Shown: one piece after another, positions 1 through 10,311 of the stretch
Numbering within the stretch: position 1 is the first letter of the stretch
How the letters are laid out: each line of letters opens with the position of its first letter
Source: Xenoacremonium recifei
Lineage: Eukaryota > Ascomycota > Sordariomycetes > Hypocreales > Nectriaceae
Direction of reading: 5' to 3'
Assembly: GCA_012184525.1 (NCBI GenBank)
Contig: WOFQ01000009.1
Location: 806,001 to 870,000 of the forward strand
Length of the DNA stretch: 64,000 nucleotides
Position numbers and translations under genes: made by a program
The notes under the pieces: model-generated
Database searches by the model: none
What the model was told of the DNA's origin: nothing
What the model saw: the letters and a program-made list of their open reading frames with translations, nothing else

Positions 1-1068
1 GACTAGAGACGACCTGACAACTTCACCGATTCACGCACGCACACGAGATATGTCGTCTATTCAATGACATCAATTGCAGGTCACGAGACTTCGTGTTTCC
101 TTCTCGCGTCCCTTCGCGTCCCCCAGCCCCTTCCGAACGCGTCTGATGTCATGGACTATGCTCATGATTCATAGAGAGCGGGACAAGCCGCATCTCCCGC
201 CGGCTTCGCTTTTGGCCCGGCCGCCGATCCGGCCCAGGGCACGGAGCTTTTGCACCGCAGACTAAAAGCCTCCGTGCTCGCAATTTCTCCCAGAGTTCCA
301 GAACTCAGCGTCGTCATTGTGAAGGAGGCGGTCAATGGTCAATGTCTTTGGTGATTGCTCCTTCGCTCGGGAGACCGTGCGGCAGACGAGGAGGCGAGTC
401 AGCAGCCAAGTGGCTTAGATGATTATCACCTCTGATAATCATCCTGAGAAATCGGTGACGCGTTGAAGAAGGCATTGAGGTTCCTCCACGCCATCTCATC
501 AAGCCTCCTCCGCATTGGCTTACCTCTAGCGAGGCCTCGGACCCATCAAACCTTGGAGAACAGATCGAAATATCCCGACGGGTTGCTTCCAATTAACGGC
601 CAGTGCCTAGCAAGATCGTCGATACCCGAGATTAGCTTGATATCCCTATTCTGTCGAGGTAGATTCAATCTTCAAATGTGTCTTCTTGTGAATTTTCCGA
701 GTGGTTTAGCACCTCCGCAACGCGACGTCACGACTCGGAGACTTCCATCGGTTAAGGGAGAAGTCATCGGGAGAAGCTCATTCAGTGAAAATCGGTGATC
801 TGCCATGTCTTACGACCGTACAGGAGCTATGTGAGATCAGTCATCGAGGTCATCGATGGCGTCAATGAACTCGGCCATCGACGATGAAGCTGACGCTGCA
901 ATGGCGTGGAAAGCACGCGGGAGACGAGAGGACGAGAAGTCTATAAGAAGAACACCTTCATCCCCTCTCATTCGGAATTTTATCTCATCCTCATCACCAA
1001 TCAACAACAACTACAAAGCTTACGTACGACACTTAACTTTTTAACTCACTCCCAACTTAACCATCAAC
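1..1068. other. Upstream region of the con-6 homologue, no gene seen
   Basis: All reading frames are short and none looks like a conserved protein. The last 130 bp before the con-6 start carry a TATA-like element and an A/C-rich leader (CAACAACAAC-type), as expected for a fungal 5' untranslated region. The rest shows nothing I can interpret. Confidence 0.5.
942..948 (+). promoter_or_regulatory. TATA-like element of the con-6 homologue
   Basis: The heptamer TATAAGA lies about 120 bp before the start codon and is followed by an A/C-rich leader. Position and sequence fit a TATA box; there is no experimental support. Confidence 0.4.
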
Positions 1069-1418
1069 ATGTCTGAAGCTCAGATCGCCGGCGGCCACAA
1101 GGCTACTATCAACAACCCCAATGTTTCCGAGGAGGCTAAGCAGCACTCCAAGGAGGTTCTTGAGAACGAGTTCAACGGCGGCGATGGTAAGAGTTCACTC
1201 TCATGATGAGACGGATCTGGCTAAATTTCCTAGTTCCCAAGGCTGGTGAGAAGGCCAACAAGAACCCTGGCAACGTTGCTGGAGGTCTCAAGGCGTGGGT
1301 AGCTTCCGAATCCACATCAACTTTCGTATGCTTACAAGTTTTTAGCACTGTGAATAACCCTAAGGTTTCTGATGAAGCGAAGGAGTCTGCTAAGGAGCGT
1401 CTTAAGCAAATGGAGTAA
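1069..1418 (+). CDS. con-6: Conidiation-specific protein 6 (CON-6) homologue
   Basis: Small hydrophilic protein of 83 residues from three exons (1069-1186, 1234-1294, 1346-1418; introns of 47 and 51 bp, both GT...TAG). The spliced sequence holds two copies of the CON-6 motif: ATINNPNVSEEAKQHSKEVL near residues 10-29 and ATVNNPKVSDEAKESAKERL near residues 60-79, joined by a Gly/Asn/Lys-rich linker. In Neurospora the family is strongly expressed during conidium formation and is lost at germination; its molecular role is unknown. Length and two-repeat layout match the family, and the introns fall where splicing restores the second repeat. It is convergent with the LST8 gene. The start is the first ATG after the leader, in the context CAACATGTC. 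Expression in spores or under stress is inferred from the family only. Confidence 0.93.
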
Positions 1419-1975
1419 TGGATTTGATCTTTATACTTTCTACTACCAATGAGGGAACCATAATCTGTGGGCAGTTTGTCTAAGCCTACAAAGATCTATA
1501 GTGACAATTCAATTCTTTCATCTATCATCCCAGTACCCTAGGGCTACGCACAGTTACGTGTTATTCGTGATTTCTAAACATTATTATCCATTTTAATGGG
1601 GTCATATTATCTACACAATAGTCTTCTCTATGCGGTCCTGACATAAATATCAGGGTCAACTCCGTGTTTGAAGAAAACCCAAGCTGAACAGGAATGGTAC
1701 GCAATTATATCATCACATATGGCATCCGTTGCGGATAGAGAAAGGATCCCATGCGAATGGTATGACTCTATCAACGTCTGAAACATGCGTCCACTTTCGC
1801 GGCAATCATAGCAAATCCGGGCATGCATCATTTCTCCTTAAATCCTTAACAAATTCCTTTAACGCCATGCCCAATTGCTTCCCACTTGCCTGCCTAGCAA
1901 TAAACCTGCGCCCTTCACCACCTCAACAAGAGCCTCCCATTGAAATCGAGAAGCAAGAATAGGTTTGGTCTGAAT
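1419..1975. other. Convergent intergenic region, no gene seen
   Basis: AT-rich 3' flanks of two convergent genes, presumably holding both polyadenylation regions. No ORF with protein-like character and no repeat were noticed. Confidence 0.5.
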
Positions 1976-3099
1976 CTATCGTGCCTCGGAATAGTCGTTC
2001 AAAGCCACGCAGACCGCCCCCCTATGGTGTCCGTTATATTGACGAATGATCTGCTGGCTGTGCAACTCCCAAAGCCGTGCATAATGATCCGAGCAAGCTG
2101 TTACTAAATATGCAGAGTCGGCACTAAAGGCACAGTCCCATACCCAGCGCTGATGGCCGGTCAGCGTCGCTTCTAGAGGGTAGGGCTTGGGTTCTGCGTC
2201 GCCGGATGGCTCGGCGTCTTTGACCTCCCAGATCTTGGCCGTGTGGTCGGCGCTGCAAGTGGCCAACTTCTTTACGTCAGGAGAAAGGAGCACACGCGTA
2301 ATGTACTCCTTGTGGGCGTTGAAGTGTGTCACGGGCACCAGCTGGGTTCTATCGAAGTTCTGGATGAGGTTCCACACAAACACGTTGCCCTGGGACAATA
2401 TCAGTACTCGGCTCGCAAGGACCTGCTAGGAAGGATGGAGGACGCACAGCGTTATTCGCTGCGCAGAGCAGCGAGCCATCCGTAGCTACAGTGACGCTCG
2501 ATACGGAGACGTCCTCCTCTGGTATCAGCTCGTGCGAACAGTTATTCTCGGCGAGGTCCCAGACGCGGACACTGCCCGACCGGTCGCAGCTGATGATCTC
2601 GCCTTGGTTGGGGTGGATGACGACGTCGTTTGCCGGACAGCCATGGCTGTAGCTCCGTTGCACGGAACCTGACCGCGTCTCCCAGATCTTCACAGTGCCA
2701 TCTTCGGAGCTCGTGACCATCCACTTGCCTTCACAATGGAAGGCAACGCCGGTGATATTCCCCGTGTGGCCCTCGAATGTCAGCAGCGGGTTCGGGTTCG
2801 TCGATTTGATGTCGTAGAGCTTGACGGTGTGGTGCCCCGCGGCAGCCAAGAATCGCTTGTCTGGTGAGATGCAGAGCCGGTTGACCTGGGAATCGGGATG
2901 CTGGATCGTGCGTGAGCAGATGCCCGAGAGCGCCTCCCAGAATCTGTGATTTGGGTGTCAGTCGGACGTCATTCAGTGAGGGCGCATTGCTTCGCATCGA
3001 ACCTGATGGTATGGTCGTATCCCGCTGCGACTAATTAGTTGCTGAGAGAGCTTGAGCAAGGGCATGTTGGTACTTACCAGTACAGAGGATGACCGACAT
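1976..3099 (-). CDS. lst8: WD40 protein LST8, TOR complex subunit
   Basis: Protein of 317 residues from four exons (3078-3099, 3003-3024, 2448-2943, 1976-2389; introns 53, 59 and 58 bp). It starts MSVILCTAGYDHTIRFWEAL, the characteristic N-terminus of LST8 (Wat1/Pop3 in fission yeast, mLST8/GbetaL in animals), and is made entirely of WD40 blades; repeats such as GHTGNITGVAF, SSEDGTVKIWE, SADHTAKIWE and GHQRWVWDCAF are visible. LST8 binds the TOR kinase domain and stabilises TORC1 and TORC2, controlling growth by nutrient supply. The two first exons of 22 bp each are very short but necessary, since they encode the invariant first blade strand; splicing gives an uninterrupted frame and normal family length (about 310-325). 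It ends soon after the last blade (CVALNDYSEAR), as in relatives. Confidence 0.95.
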
Positions 3100-4557
3100 G
3101 GTGATTGATTTCGCTCGGAAAGAAGAATGATTCAGCGCATGATATGATAGCTTGCGCGCAACAAAGGAAACTTGAAGGGCGCTGTATTGACCTGAAGCCC
3201 TCGAAGGACTTGGACCTTTAAGGCTGTCAATCGCTCAAGGTTGGCGCTCGAAGTCCCGGGGTTGAGTGATTACATAACATGGAGCTCCCTATATGGAAGA
3301 TCATTTATCCGGGGCCTTCCTTTCTACCTACGAGCAAGGTTTACTTCAACCTCGAAAGTACTTGCACTATCAAATATCCATCATGCATCTATCGTCTCGC
3401 CAAATACCGATTGTCTCGTTTAAATGCCGATGAAATTTCATCAAGTTTCTTTTGAGCCTGCCAGCAGAGGTCGACCAGTATCATACTGTAGACGCAAGCG
3501 CGACTCAAACCTGGGATCCCTAAATGGCCACCCCCTAGGAAACCATCGGCCAGAAATTGGGTTCAATATCATCCGTGGCTGGACAATCCGGTCTCATCTG
3601 GAAATAAGCACTTATCGACGTGGCCCTGGACCAAGGACTTGATACACAACCTTGGTTAGTACGACATATGTTGGTCAGAGGCGTGGCCCGATTCCGCGTT
3701 GACGCACAGAAGCCACCCTTATGCCTCGGCCTTACCCTCGTGTTCGTACCGCCCAACCTTTCTGGGAGACCGAAAAGCAGGTCTCGGGTAACTGTACAAC
3801 CGGGCCAATTTTCGTCGCCTTACGCGGTTCTTCCATTTTGAGACAGCGTTGGTGCCCAAGGACTATCCCGGTTAAACCGCCCTAGAGCTGGAGGCGAACT
3901 TCGATGTCCAATGCGGTCTCCCCTGGTCACAACCAATGATGACTTTGCAGCTAATGATGCACCTAGCTATGCGGACCCAGCCCATCGGATCCTTTAATCA
4001 TTGGACTACGCATGTAACGGTCCATACTGCGTCATACCGCTGCAAGCCCTCGATACGACATACCCTGAGCTGCTAGTGCGGGATGGAAGCGGCAAAGTTG
4101 CTCTATCAATCTCCAATTATGATGATTTGCATTAAGACTGGAAACGGAGTTGCAGACCTGACGTAGGGTGTAGCTCGCGTTGTAATTTTCGAGACATTGG
4201 ACGAAGGAGGGAAAGCTCCCTTCGAATCACCTCAGAATTACAGAGCATCATCACTGTTCACTGCCAAGTTGGGTAGGTCTTCGGACGTCTCCCGCCATTT
4301 ATCTCAATGTTGCACTTGGTGTTGGATGCCCTGGATCACCGAGTATTGTGGAAAAACATGGAAGAGAACCCATTGGAGGACCTGAGTTCCCTCTCCTGAT
4401 GGCACTCTAATGGCACAAAAATATTTTCGTGGCACGTCAATCTCTTGCCAATACAATTTTCCTGGAGTGGTTTTCACGACAAGATCGAGGATTTCCACAA
4501 AGTTGTTGGAATTCTTTGCTAAAGCGAGCGTTTATGTACTTAATATGAAACAGGATT
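3100..4557. other. Intergenic region upstream of LST8, no gene seen
   Basis: About 1.4 kb between the LST8 start and the small Cys-rich ORFs. The frames are short, overlapping and not protein-like. It should hold the LST8 promoter and the 3' flank of the Cys-rich gene. Confidence 0.45.
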
Positions 4558-4767
4558 TCATGTAACAAGTGGTTCAGGACGAGAATGAGGTGCAACCTTG
4601 GCCACACCGCCGCTCTCAGGACAAGTCCCCTGACCACAGAGTGAGCAAGCGTCTCGTGACGCGAACAATCGGCCATGTGTTGCTAAGACCTTTGGAGCAT
4701 ATACGTGGAGACATTTACACAGTCGGCAGTCCTTGATGTAGCCGCCCACGGTGCAGCGCTGGATCAT
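4558..4767 (-). CDS. Second Cys-rich ORF, overlapping the stop of the upstream CxxC protein
   Basis: ATG-initiated frame of 69 codons with seven cysteines: C5, C14, C17, C19, C41, C44 and C49. The pairs CRLC and CSLC are CxxC knuckles like those of the upstream ORF. Its ATG shares ATGA with the TGA of that ORF (4764-4767). I found no intron of ordinary fungal length with consensus ends that joins the two in one frame. It may be a missed terminal exon, a frame broken by an indel or sequencing error, or chance. The family is not recognised. Confidence 0.35.
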   Translation of the reverse strand: MIQRCTVGGYIKDCRLCKCLHVYAPKVLATHGRLFASRDACSLCGQGTCPESGGVAKVAPHSRPEPLVT

Positions 4768-5107
4768 GTGCGTCGGTGGTTCACCTTGCGGCCTTTGCGA
4801 GGACCATGATCATGATCACGTTTGTTGTCGCTGTCTCGCTTGGGAGGTGGCGGCGGATTGTAGTTCTGCTGGACCGGTTGAGTAGCAGCGGTTGCTGCTG
4901 CGACGAGGTAGGCGTAAGACACTCTTCGCAGCTTTGTGCCGTCGCATATAGCACATCTCTCACTGAGATACGTCAACATACAGGCATAGACCCGAATAAA
5001 GGTGAAGGAGCTTACTATTGCACTTGGAACGAGCCGGAACACAGGTCACAAGTGATCCAAGTCATTCCTTGTTCATCGAACTGGTATTGCTGAGCCACAT
5101 GCGCCAT
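4764..5107 (-). CDS. Small CxxC zinc-knuckle protein, unknown function
   Basis: Predicted 96-residue protein from two exons (5016-5107 and 4764-4962; 53-bp intron with GTAAGC donor and CAG acceptor). Splicing brings two CxxC pairs together: C20-x2-C23 then C34-x2-C37, spaced by ten residues, in the pattern CDLCSG...CAICDG. That looks like a small zinc-binding knuckle or ribbon. After it come an Ala-rich stretch, five consecutive prolines (about 67-71) and a very basic His/Arg/Lys tail. There is no signal peptide or membrane segment. I do not recognise the family. The 3' end is uncertain because a further Cys-rich frame opens at the stop codon. The start was chosen as the first ATG of the frame carrying the first CxxC. 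Confidence 0.5.
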
Positions 5108-7881
5108 GGTGAGATCTTTTTCCAGTGTTTCTTTTGAAGTTTCGGGATATTGATTTAAGCAGGGATGAGTATGAGAGAACTTTGATGCTTGAGGTGAGGT
5201 TTGGGATTCCAGAGCACTCATGGAGCGGCCCTGGAGAGGATCCCGGAGAAGCATTTATAGACCTGGAAACTCGCTCATCCTTCTTGATGCTGACCAAGTA
5301 CAACGACCAACACGCGAGATAGTGTACCGTCCCGGGGACCACAACCAACACACCTCACCGCCTTGGTGGCCTCGAGAAGGCGAGAATCTGGGACGGCAGA
5401 CACCGCTGTCACCTCATCGGCTGCATCAGGGTCTTGTGACGACAGCGATCCAGGATTGGGGTTTGCCTTTTTCGGGGCTCGCGGTGCATGGGATCCTCCA
5501 AGGCGACCAAGTTGGTGATACTGCTCAGCCCAACTCCCGCGCGCGCCAAGCACGAATGATACTCCGAGTTTCACTCTCGGGCCGGCTGATGTGCTTCGAG
5601 AAAGTCGCAAAACATCCATCTACCTGCTACGCCATCGTCCGTCGAGGTGCATGCTGCAGCGAATCACGGCTGCAGGATCGTTGACGACCAATGGAGGCGC
5701 CTCCGGCTTCGAACAAGTTCTCTTTCGCTCGCCTCTCCACTCGTTCCTGGGCGTTTCAAATCTCGCGAGATCGCGCTGGCACGATATCAACGAGATTCCT
5801 TGTGTCTCATCGGACTGGGTTCGTTACATGTTATATTATATTCAGCATCGCGTTCTTGTCTCTACTCTCGCACAGTTTCATCCCGCCGAGAGAACCGCGG
5901 AGGCTGGACTTGGTGTCATGCAGCCCCCCGCCCGGTCTCGAAAGCTCGTGCTCTTATTTGTCGACAACCACAGCAACCGGTGAGAATAGTCTGGAAGATA
6001 GCCTCTTCGATAGGACACCGACAATACGGTTTCGCACCACGGTCTGGTTAGCCTGAAGGGAGGCTGCATATTCCAGACATCGAGGAGCCACACTGCATGG
6101 TCTCGGTGACCGTAGCCCGACACCATTTCTGCTGAAGAACTCGGTCCCGGCTTTGTGCAACTCTTTGCCCTTTCTGACTGCAGGGCTCTAGATTCTGAGT
6201 GGCTGGTGAGAGCGGCCCTCGTGCAAGATCACCTGTATCTCGCAGGGGCGTCTATCGCGTACGCCCTCGCACAAAAGCAAGAGTGTCGTTACCTCTGCGT
6301 GCTTTTGTCGCGTTGGGCCGAGCAGCTCCAGGCCCCGATATGCTCTTCTCGTTCAGCCCTCTGAGAAACTCGACGTCCCTGCATACTGTATTTGCCGACA
6401 TGCTGAGTCACAAGAGAGGACTTGTGAACTCGTCGTGGGCGCACCATCATCACCACGCTCCCAACACACCGGAGACTCTCGAGGACGTCGTATCGGCCGC
6501 GTCCTGCCGGAGATCGTCCGAGGCCATGCCCGACGACGGCACATCGTCCTCGTTCTAGCCTCGAGTCATGATAATCCTCACCCAGACCGACTTTTTCCTA
6601 CCTTGATCCCCTCACCCCCATGGGGAACAGCCGCCCTCAACCCCCCCGCCCTGCCCTTTCTCCCGAAACGAGACCAAGGAAGCGAAGCCACAATGCCAGC
6701 TCCTTTGTGCGCCCGTCCCATACCGGTCAGCGCAGTCATCAGATCCCGCCTCGCGACCACTGGACGCAACCCCAAACCAAGGTTGTATTCACGCATCCCC
6801 CCATCCCCCCTATATCACCAACACGTTTGTGCCACCCCTCCCGCCCAAGCCACCCGCCTGCTCGCAGCACTGCTTCCTCCCGCGCGGCGAAGGCGGTTGA
6901 CCGGTGAATGCTAATGCAGCCTCCCTACGGACGGCCCGAGGCTCATCGATCAGTAGCTTCGCATGCACTTTCTTGACCGGTGCGGCATCTCCCCCACTCC
7001 GACTACGCCGCCTTCGCCGTTGGGCCTCGACATCCCGCCCGAGCTGATCCCGCCGCGCCCATCAGCCTCACCCGTGAGCCGATCCCCATCCTTTTCCTGC
7101 GCTTACCTCGCCTCGCAGTTTCTGGCCTCAGCCGTGACCGACCCCCCCAACCCCAAGCCCCCTATCCCACACTCGATGAGCAGCCGGCATCAGTTCATGG
7201 ATGCCGCCGTTGCTGCTGCTGCTGCTGCTGTTACTGCTGATGCACGCCGGGAGCGGCCGAGATGGGGCGAGCCTTATCTGCGACCTGCTTGGACGGTGTG
7301 TCACGCGTGAGAGATGGCCTCAAAGGAATTGTAAATTCCATTGTGCAATACCTTGCGGGTGCTGAACGTCGGGATATGTGACGATGCCCATATTGGGATT
7401 ACAAAGCCGCTATGAAGAGTCGTGTTGGAACCGGAAGAAATGACTGCTTTAATGGCTTTTTGAATAGAAAGTTTTCTCAGGTCATATTATTCATAGTTCC
7501 AAAATACTATCAAGACTCCTAACATACGCACGTAAAGTCCTGGCCCTATTATCTGAACGAATGACCCCCGGGCCTAGCAAATAACCGAAGCACGTAAATA
7601 TGAGATGATCCGCATAAGGTCAATAGTCATCCCTCACGGAAACCTAGTCCGTAAATACCCCTGAGCTCAATATTCCCCGGTAACCGTAGCTTAAGTGAAT
7701 GTATGGCATAGAGCTGTAAAGCAAACCGTGAAACAACCTAATGAAAACCCAACCCCGATTCCGCCATCCCAGGCCATATCTCAGTTCCACCCTTTCGACC
7801 CCATCACAGCTTAGTTCTGGTATCTCTTGATGTGCGATGGGTAGCGTTGTCGAGCGAATGCCGATGTTCTAATGCTGCCGT
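5108..7881. other. Intergenic region, C/T-rich in its right half, no gene supported
   Basis: Several overlapping frames of 120-160 codons occur (for example 5591-6056 and 6435-6914 on the plus strand), but they compete in all frames and are rich in Pro, Ser and Arg, as expected from C/T-rich noncoding DNA. From about 6550 to 7200 the plus strand is strongly pyrimidine-rich with runs of C, resembling a fungal promoter or leader. A CTG-type triplet run lies at 7210-7230. A real but unrecognised short gene on the plus strand around 6960-7310 cannot be excluded. Confidence 0.4.
7210..7230 (+). repeat. CTG/TGC trinucleotide run
   Basis: About seven uninterrupted TGC units followed by an imperfect tail (ttactgctg). 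In one plus-strand frame (ATG at 6963) it would encode an alanine tract, but that frame has no other support. Confidence 0.7.
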
Positions 7882-10311
7882 CTACAGCGTCGGTGCAGTG
7901 GCAATCAAGGCTGACATAACAGCCACGCCACCGAGTGTAGCGTAGCCGACGACCTCAGCAAAGCGACGGAGGCGCTTGGAAGGAGGCGCCACAGGAGTTT
8001 CAGTGGCCTTGCGCTGGGAAGCGAACCTCACGCGGGAACCACTTCGCACGCAGCCACGAGGGTTCGCATAAACGACAGGGACCCTCTCATCTTCCTTCTC
8101 AGACCGGGAAATGTCTGCTGCCTTCCTCTTGCGTACGAGAGGGGAAGGGGAAGAAGATACAGGCTTAGGCTCTTGAGGCTTTGGCTTTTCTGCAGGGGTC
8201 TGCTCGTCAATGTTCTCTGGCAATTTCTCGGCCGATGGAACATCGGCATCCATGGGCTCCCCCTGATCAGGCTCCGAGCTAGCCTGAACAGCTGCATCAG
8301 TTTTGCAGAGTCCTTGGGAGACACAAGCCGAGATAGCCTCAGACAGTGATGGCAGCTCTACAGCCTGGCTCTGAGGGTTGGGGTTGGCCCCTACGCGATC
8401 CATCGGGGATGATTCAGCCACCAACACGACAGAGAGTTCTTTATCGTTGTGAATATCGTCGGCCACGGTGTGGGTTGGTACACACTCTGGCATAGAGTTA
8501 AGAGATTTGGGATCCGGTGAAAGTTCGTTCAAGATCCGCGCAGCTTCGCTCTCGAGAGCTGGGGCGACATCATCGTTCTCGGGGCTGAAATAGCCGGTTC
8601 CTCCGGGGGCGAACTGCTTTTTGTTGTACTCGCGGGCCTCAAAGTACTCGGGATTCTTCTCCCACAGCGAGGAAGAGGATCTTGGGGGAGACACCATAGG
8701 CTGAACGATGGAAGAAAGTCGCATGCAATTCTCGACTCTCTCAGCCTGCTGCTGCCTTTCGTATGCAACCGAACCCGGTGGTGGGAACGGCTCTGGCTGA
8801 GCCGTAGGAGTAACCTGGTTGACTGGAAGAAGCGGGCTAAGCAGAGGAGCCAAGGTTTGGCTCGTAACTGATACGTTGGACGCCCAAGTCCTGTGAAGTA
8901 CGTCGTCCTCTACAGACACCTCGTCAATATGGCATTCTGCAGGACATACGGGAAGTATCTTACCATCAACTACCGACTCGGAGGAGTCGGACTGTGATTC
9001 ATCTGACTCGTACTCCATCTCCTCGGAGTCATCCATCTCCTCGGCGTCATCGCTCTCCTCATTGTAGTTGTAATCTTCGTCCGAGTCTACTTCCGACGGC
9101 AGTAGACTCTCACGCAGCATCTGCAGGGATTCTTGAACTTCTACCTGGGCATCGCTGTCATCCACTTCGACGCCAGTCAGGATTGTGGAGGAAGGGAAGT
9201 GTTCGACTTCGGGAAACACAGAGTCTTGCTCTGGGACGATCGATTCTTCCTCTTCGTCGAGGCTGATGCTACCCACATCGCTGCCTGCTTGGTCAGGACT
9301 CAGGCTATAGCTTGAACGAGACGGGACCCAGCCATCGTCGGACTCGTCGCCCTCTTCATCGAGGTCGACAACCCCCTCTGACTTATTGACGCTGCCTTGG
9401 AGCCAGTTCTGTCTCACTGCGATTGGAGAGAAGTCACTAGGATCGACGTCAGACCCAGATGTCAAATCGACACATTCGGTGGTCTTGTTTACACCAGATG
9501 GCGTAAAGTCATCGACATAGACCACAGGCCGACTAGCCCCACGCATGTTGGATTCGGGGTATTGCTCATTGTCGGCTCGTTGATATGTCTTGGACCAGGG
9601 TCTGCACGCAATCCTCTGTGCACTGGTTTGAATGCTGTGATCGTCCTCATTATACGACTCCTCGATGTCGCTATCATCTGGAACCGTGAAGTGGTTCGTC
9701 CTTTGCTCGCTTCTGGAGATACGGTTAGCAATGTGATAAGCCAGGAAGAGTAGATCAAGAACAAAGATACTCACCCATAAACGATCTTGGTATACATGAC
9801 GCAAGGTGGGTACTTTTCCGAGCCTCTGTCGATAGGTACACCAAAGCGAAGAGTGTCTCCGTCCTTGAGTTCAGACTCGCCGAGTTTCGGGACCCGTTCT
9901 CCGTTACGCCAGGTCCCATGGAGGGAGCCTCTGTCTTTGATGAAGACCTTCTACAGGAAGGCATTAGCAAGCATAACAAAATAGGTCGAGAGAGTAGTGA
10001 AATGGGTTCTTACCTGTTGATCTGGCACGAACTTGAGCTGGGCGTGGTTGCGAGACATGACCGGAGAGTCACACCATCCGTTATCTCTTTCAGCCCTGAG
10101 GTCAGGATTTCGTTTGCTTGTTCGTCCGATTTCCATCATCGAGGAAGATCTGTCCAACCGAATTTGTCGTTCGGGAAAGGCAAAGGCGGGAGAGGGGTCG
10201 GTGTTGGTGAGCGTGACGAGCACTACGGGTCCTTGTTAGCGGGCGACTCTGGCAGAGCGTTCAGAGCAGAGATATCATCTTACCTTCGTCGGTGTACTGA
10301 GGTTCTGGCAT
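7882..10311 (-). CDS. FHA-domain protein with C-terminal membrane anchor
   Basis: 747-residue protein from four exons (10284-10311, 10014-10222, 9775-9950, 7882-9712; introns 61, 63 and 62 bp). The forkhead-associated domain covers roughly residues 10-135 and is split over three exons; its phosphothreonine-binding motifs are visible: IGR (41-43), SRNHA (66-70) and DRGSLHGTWRNGE (about 86-98). The long middle is acidic and low in complexity, with Ser/Asp/Glu runs and scattered prolines, and looks disordered. A basic patch (KRLRR) precedes a hydrophobic segment at about 725-745, right at the C-terminus, so the protein is probably tail-anchored with the FHA domain in the cytosol or nucleoplasm. 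SLMAP/Far9-type STRIPAK proteins share an FHA plus tail-anchor design, but the long coiled coil expected of them is not evident here, so I do not assign it to them. The function is likely recognition of a phosphorylated partner at an organelle or nuclear membrane. Confidence 0.88.

Noticed and set aside
3450..3530. tRNA-like text on the minus strand (GGTTTGAGTC)
   Set aside because: The presumed T-arm stem does not pair and no acceptor or anticodon stems could be drawn.
6963..7310. 115-codon Pro/Ser-rich ORF ending in an alanine run
   Set aside because: Lies in a C/T-rich leader-like region and its alanine run comes from a CTG-type triplet repeat; no conserved text.
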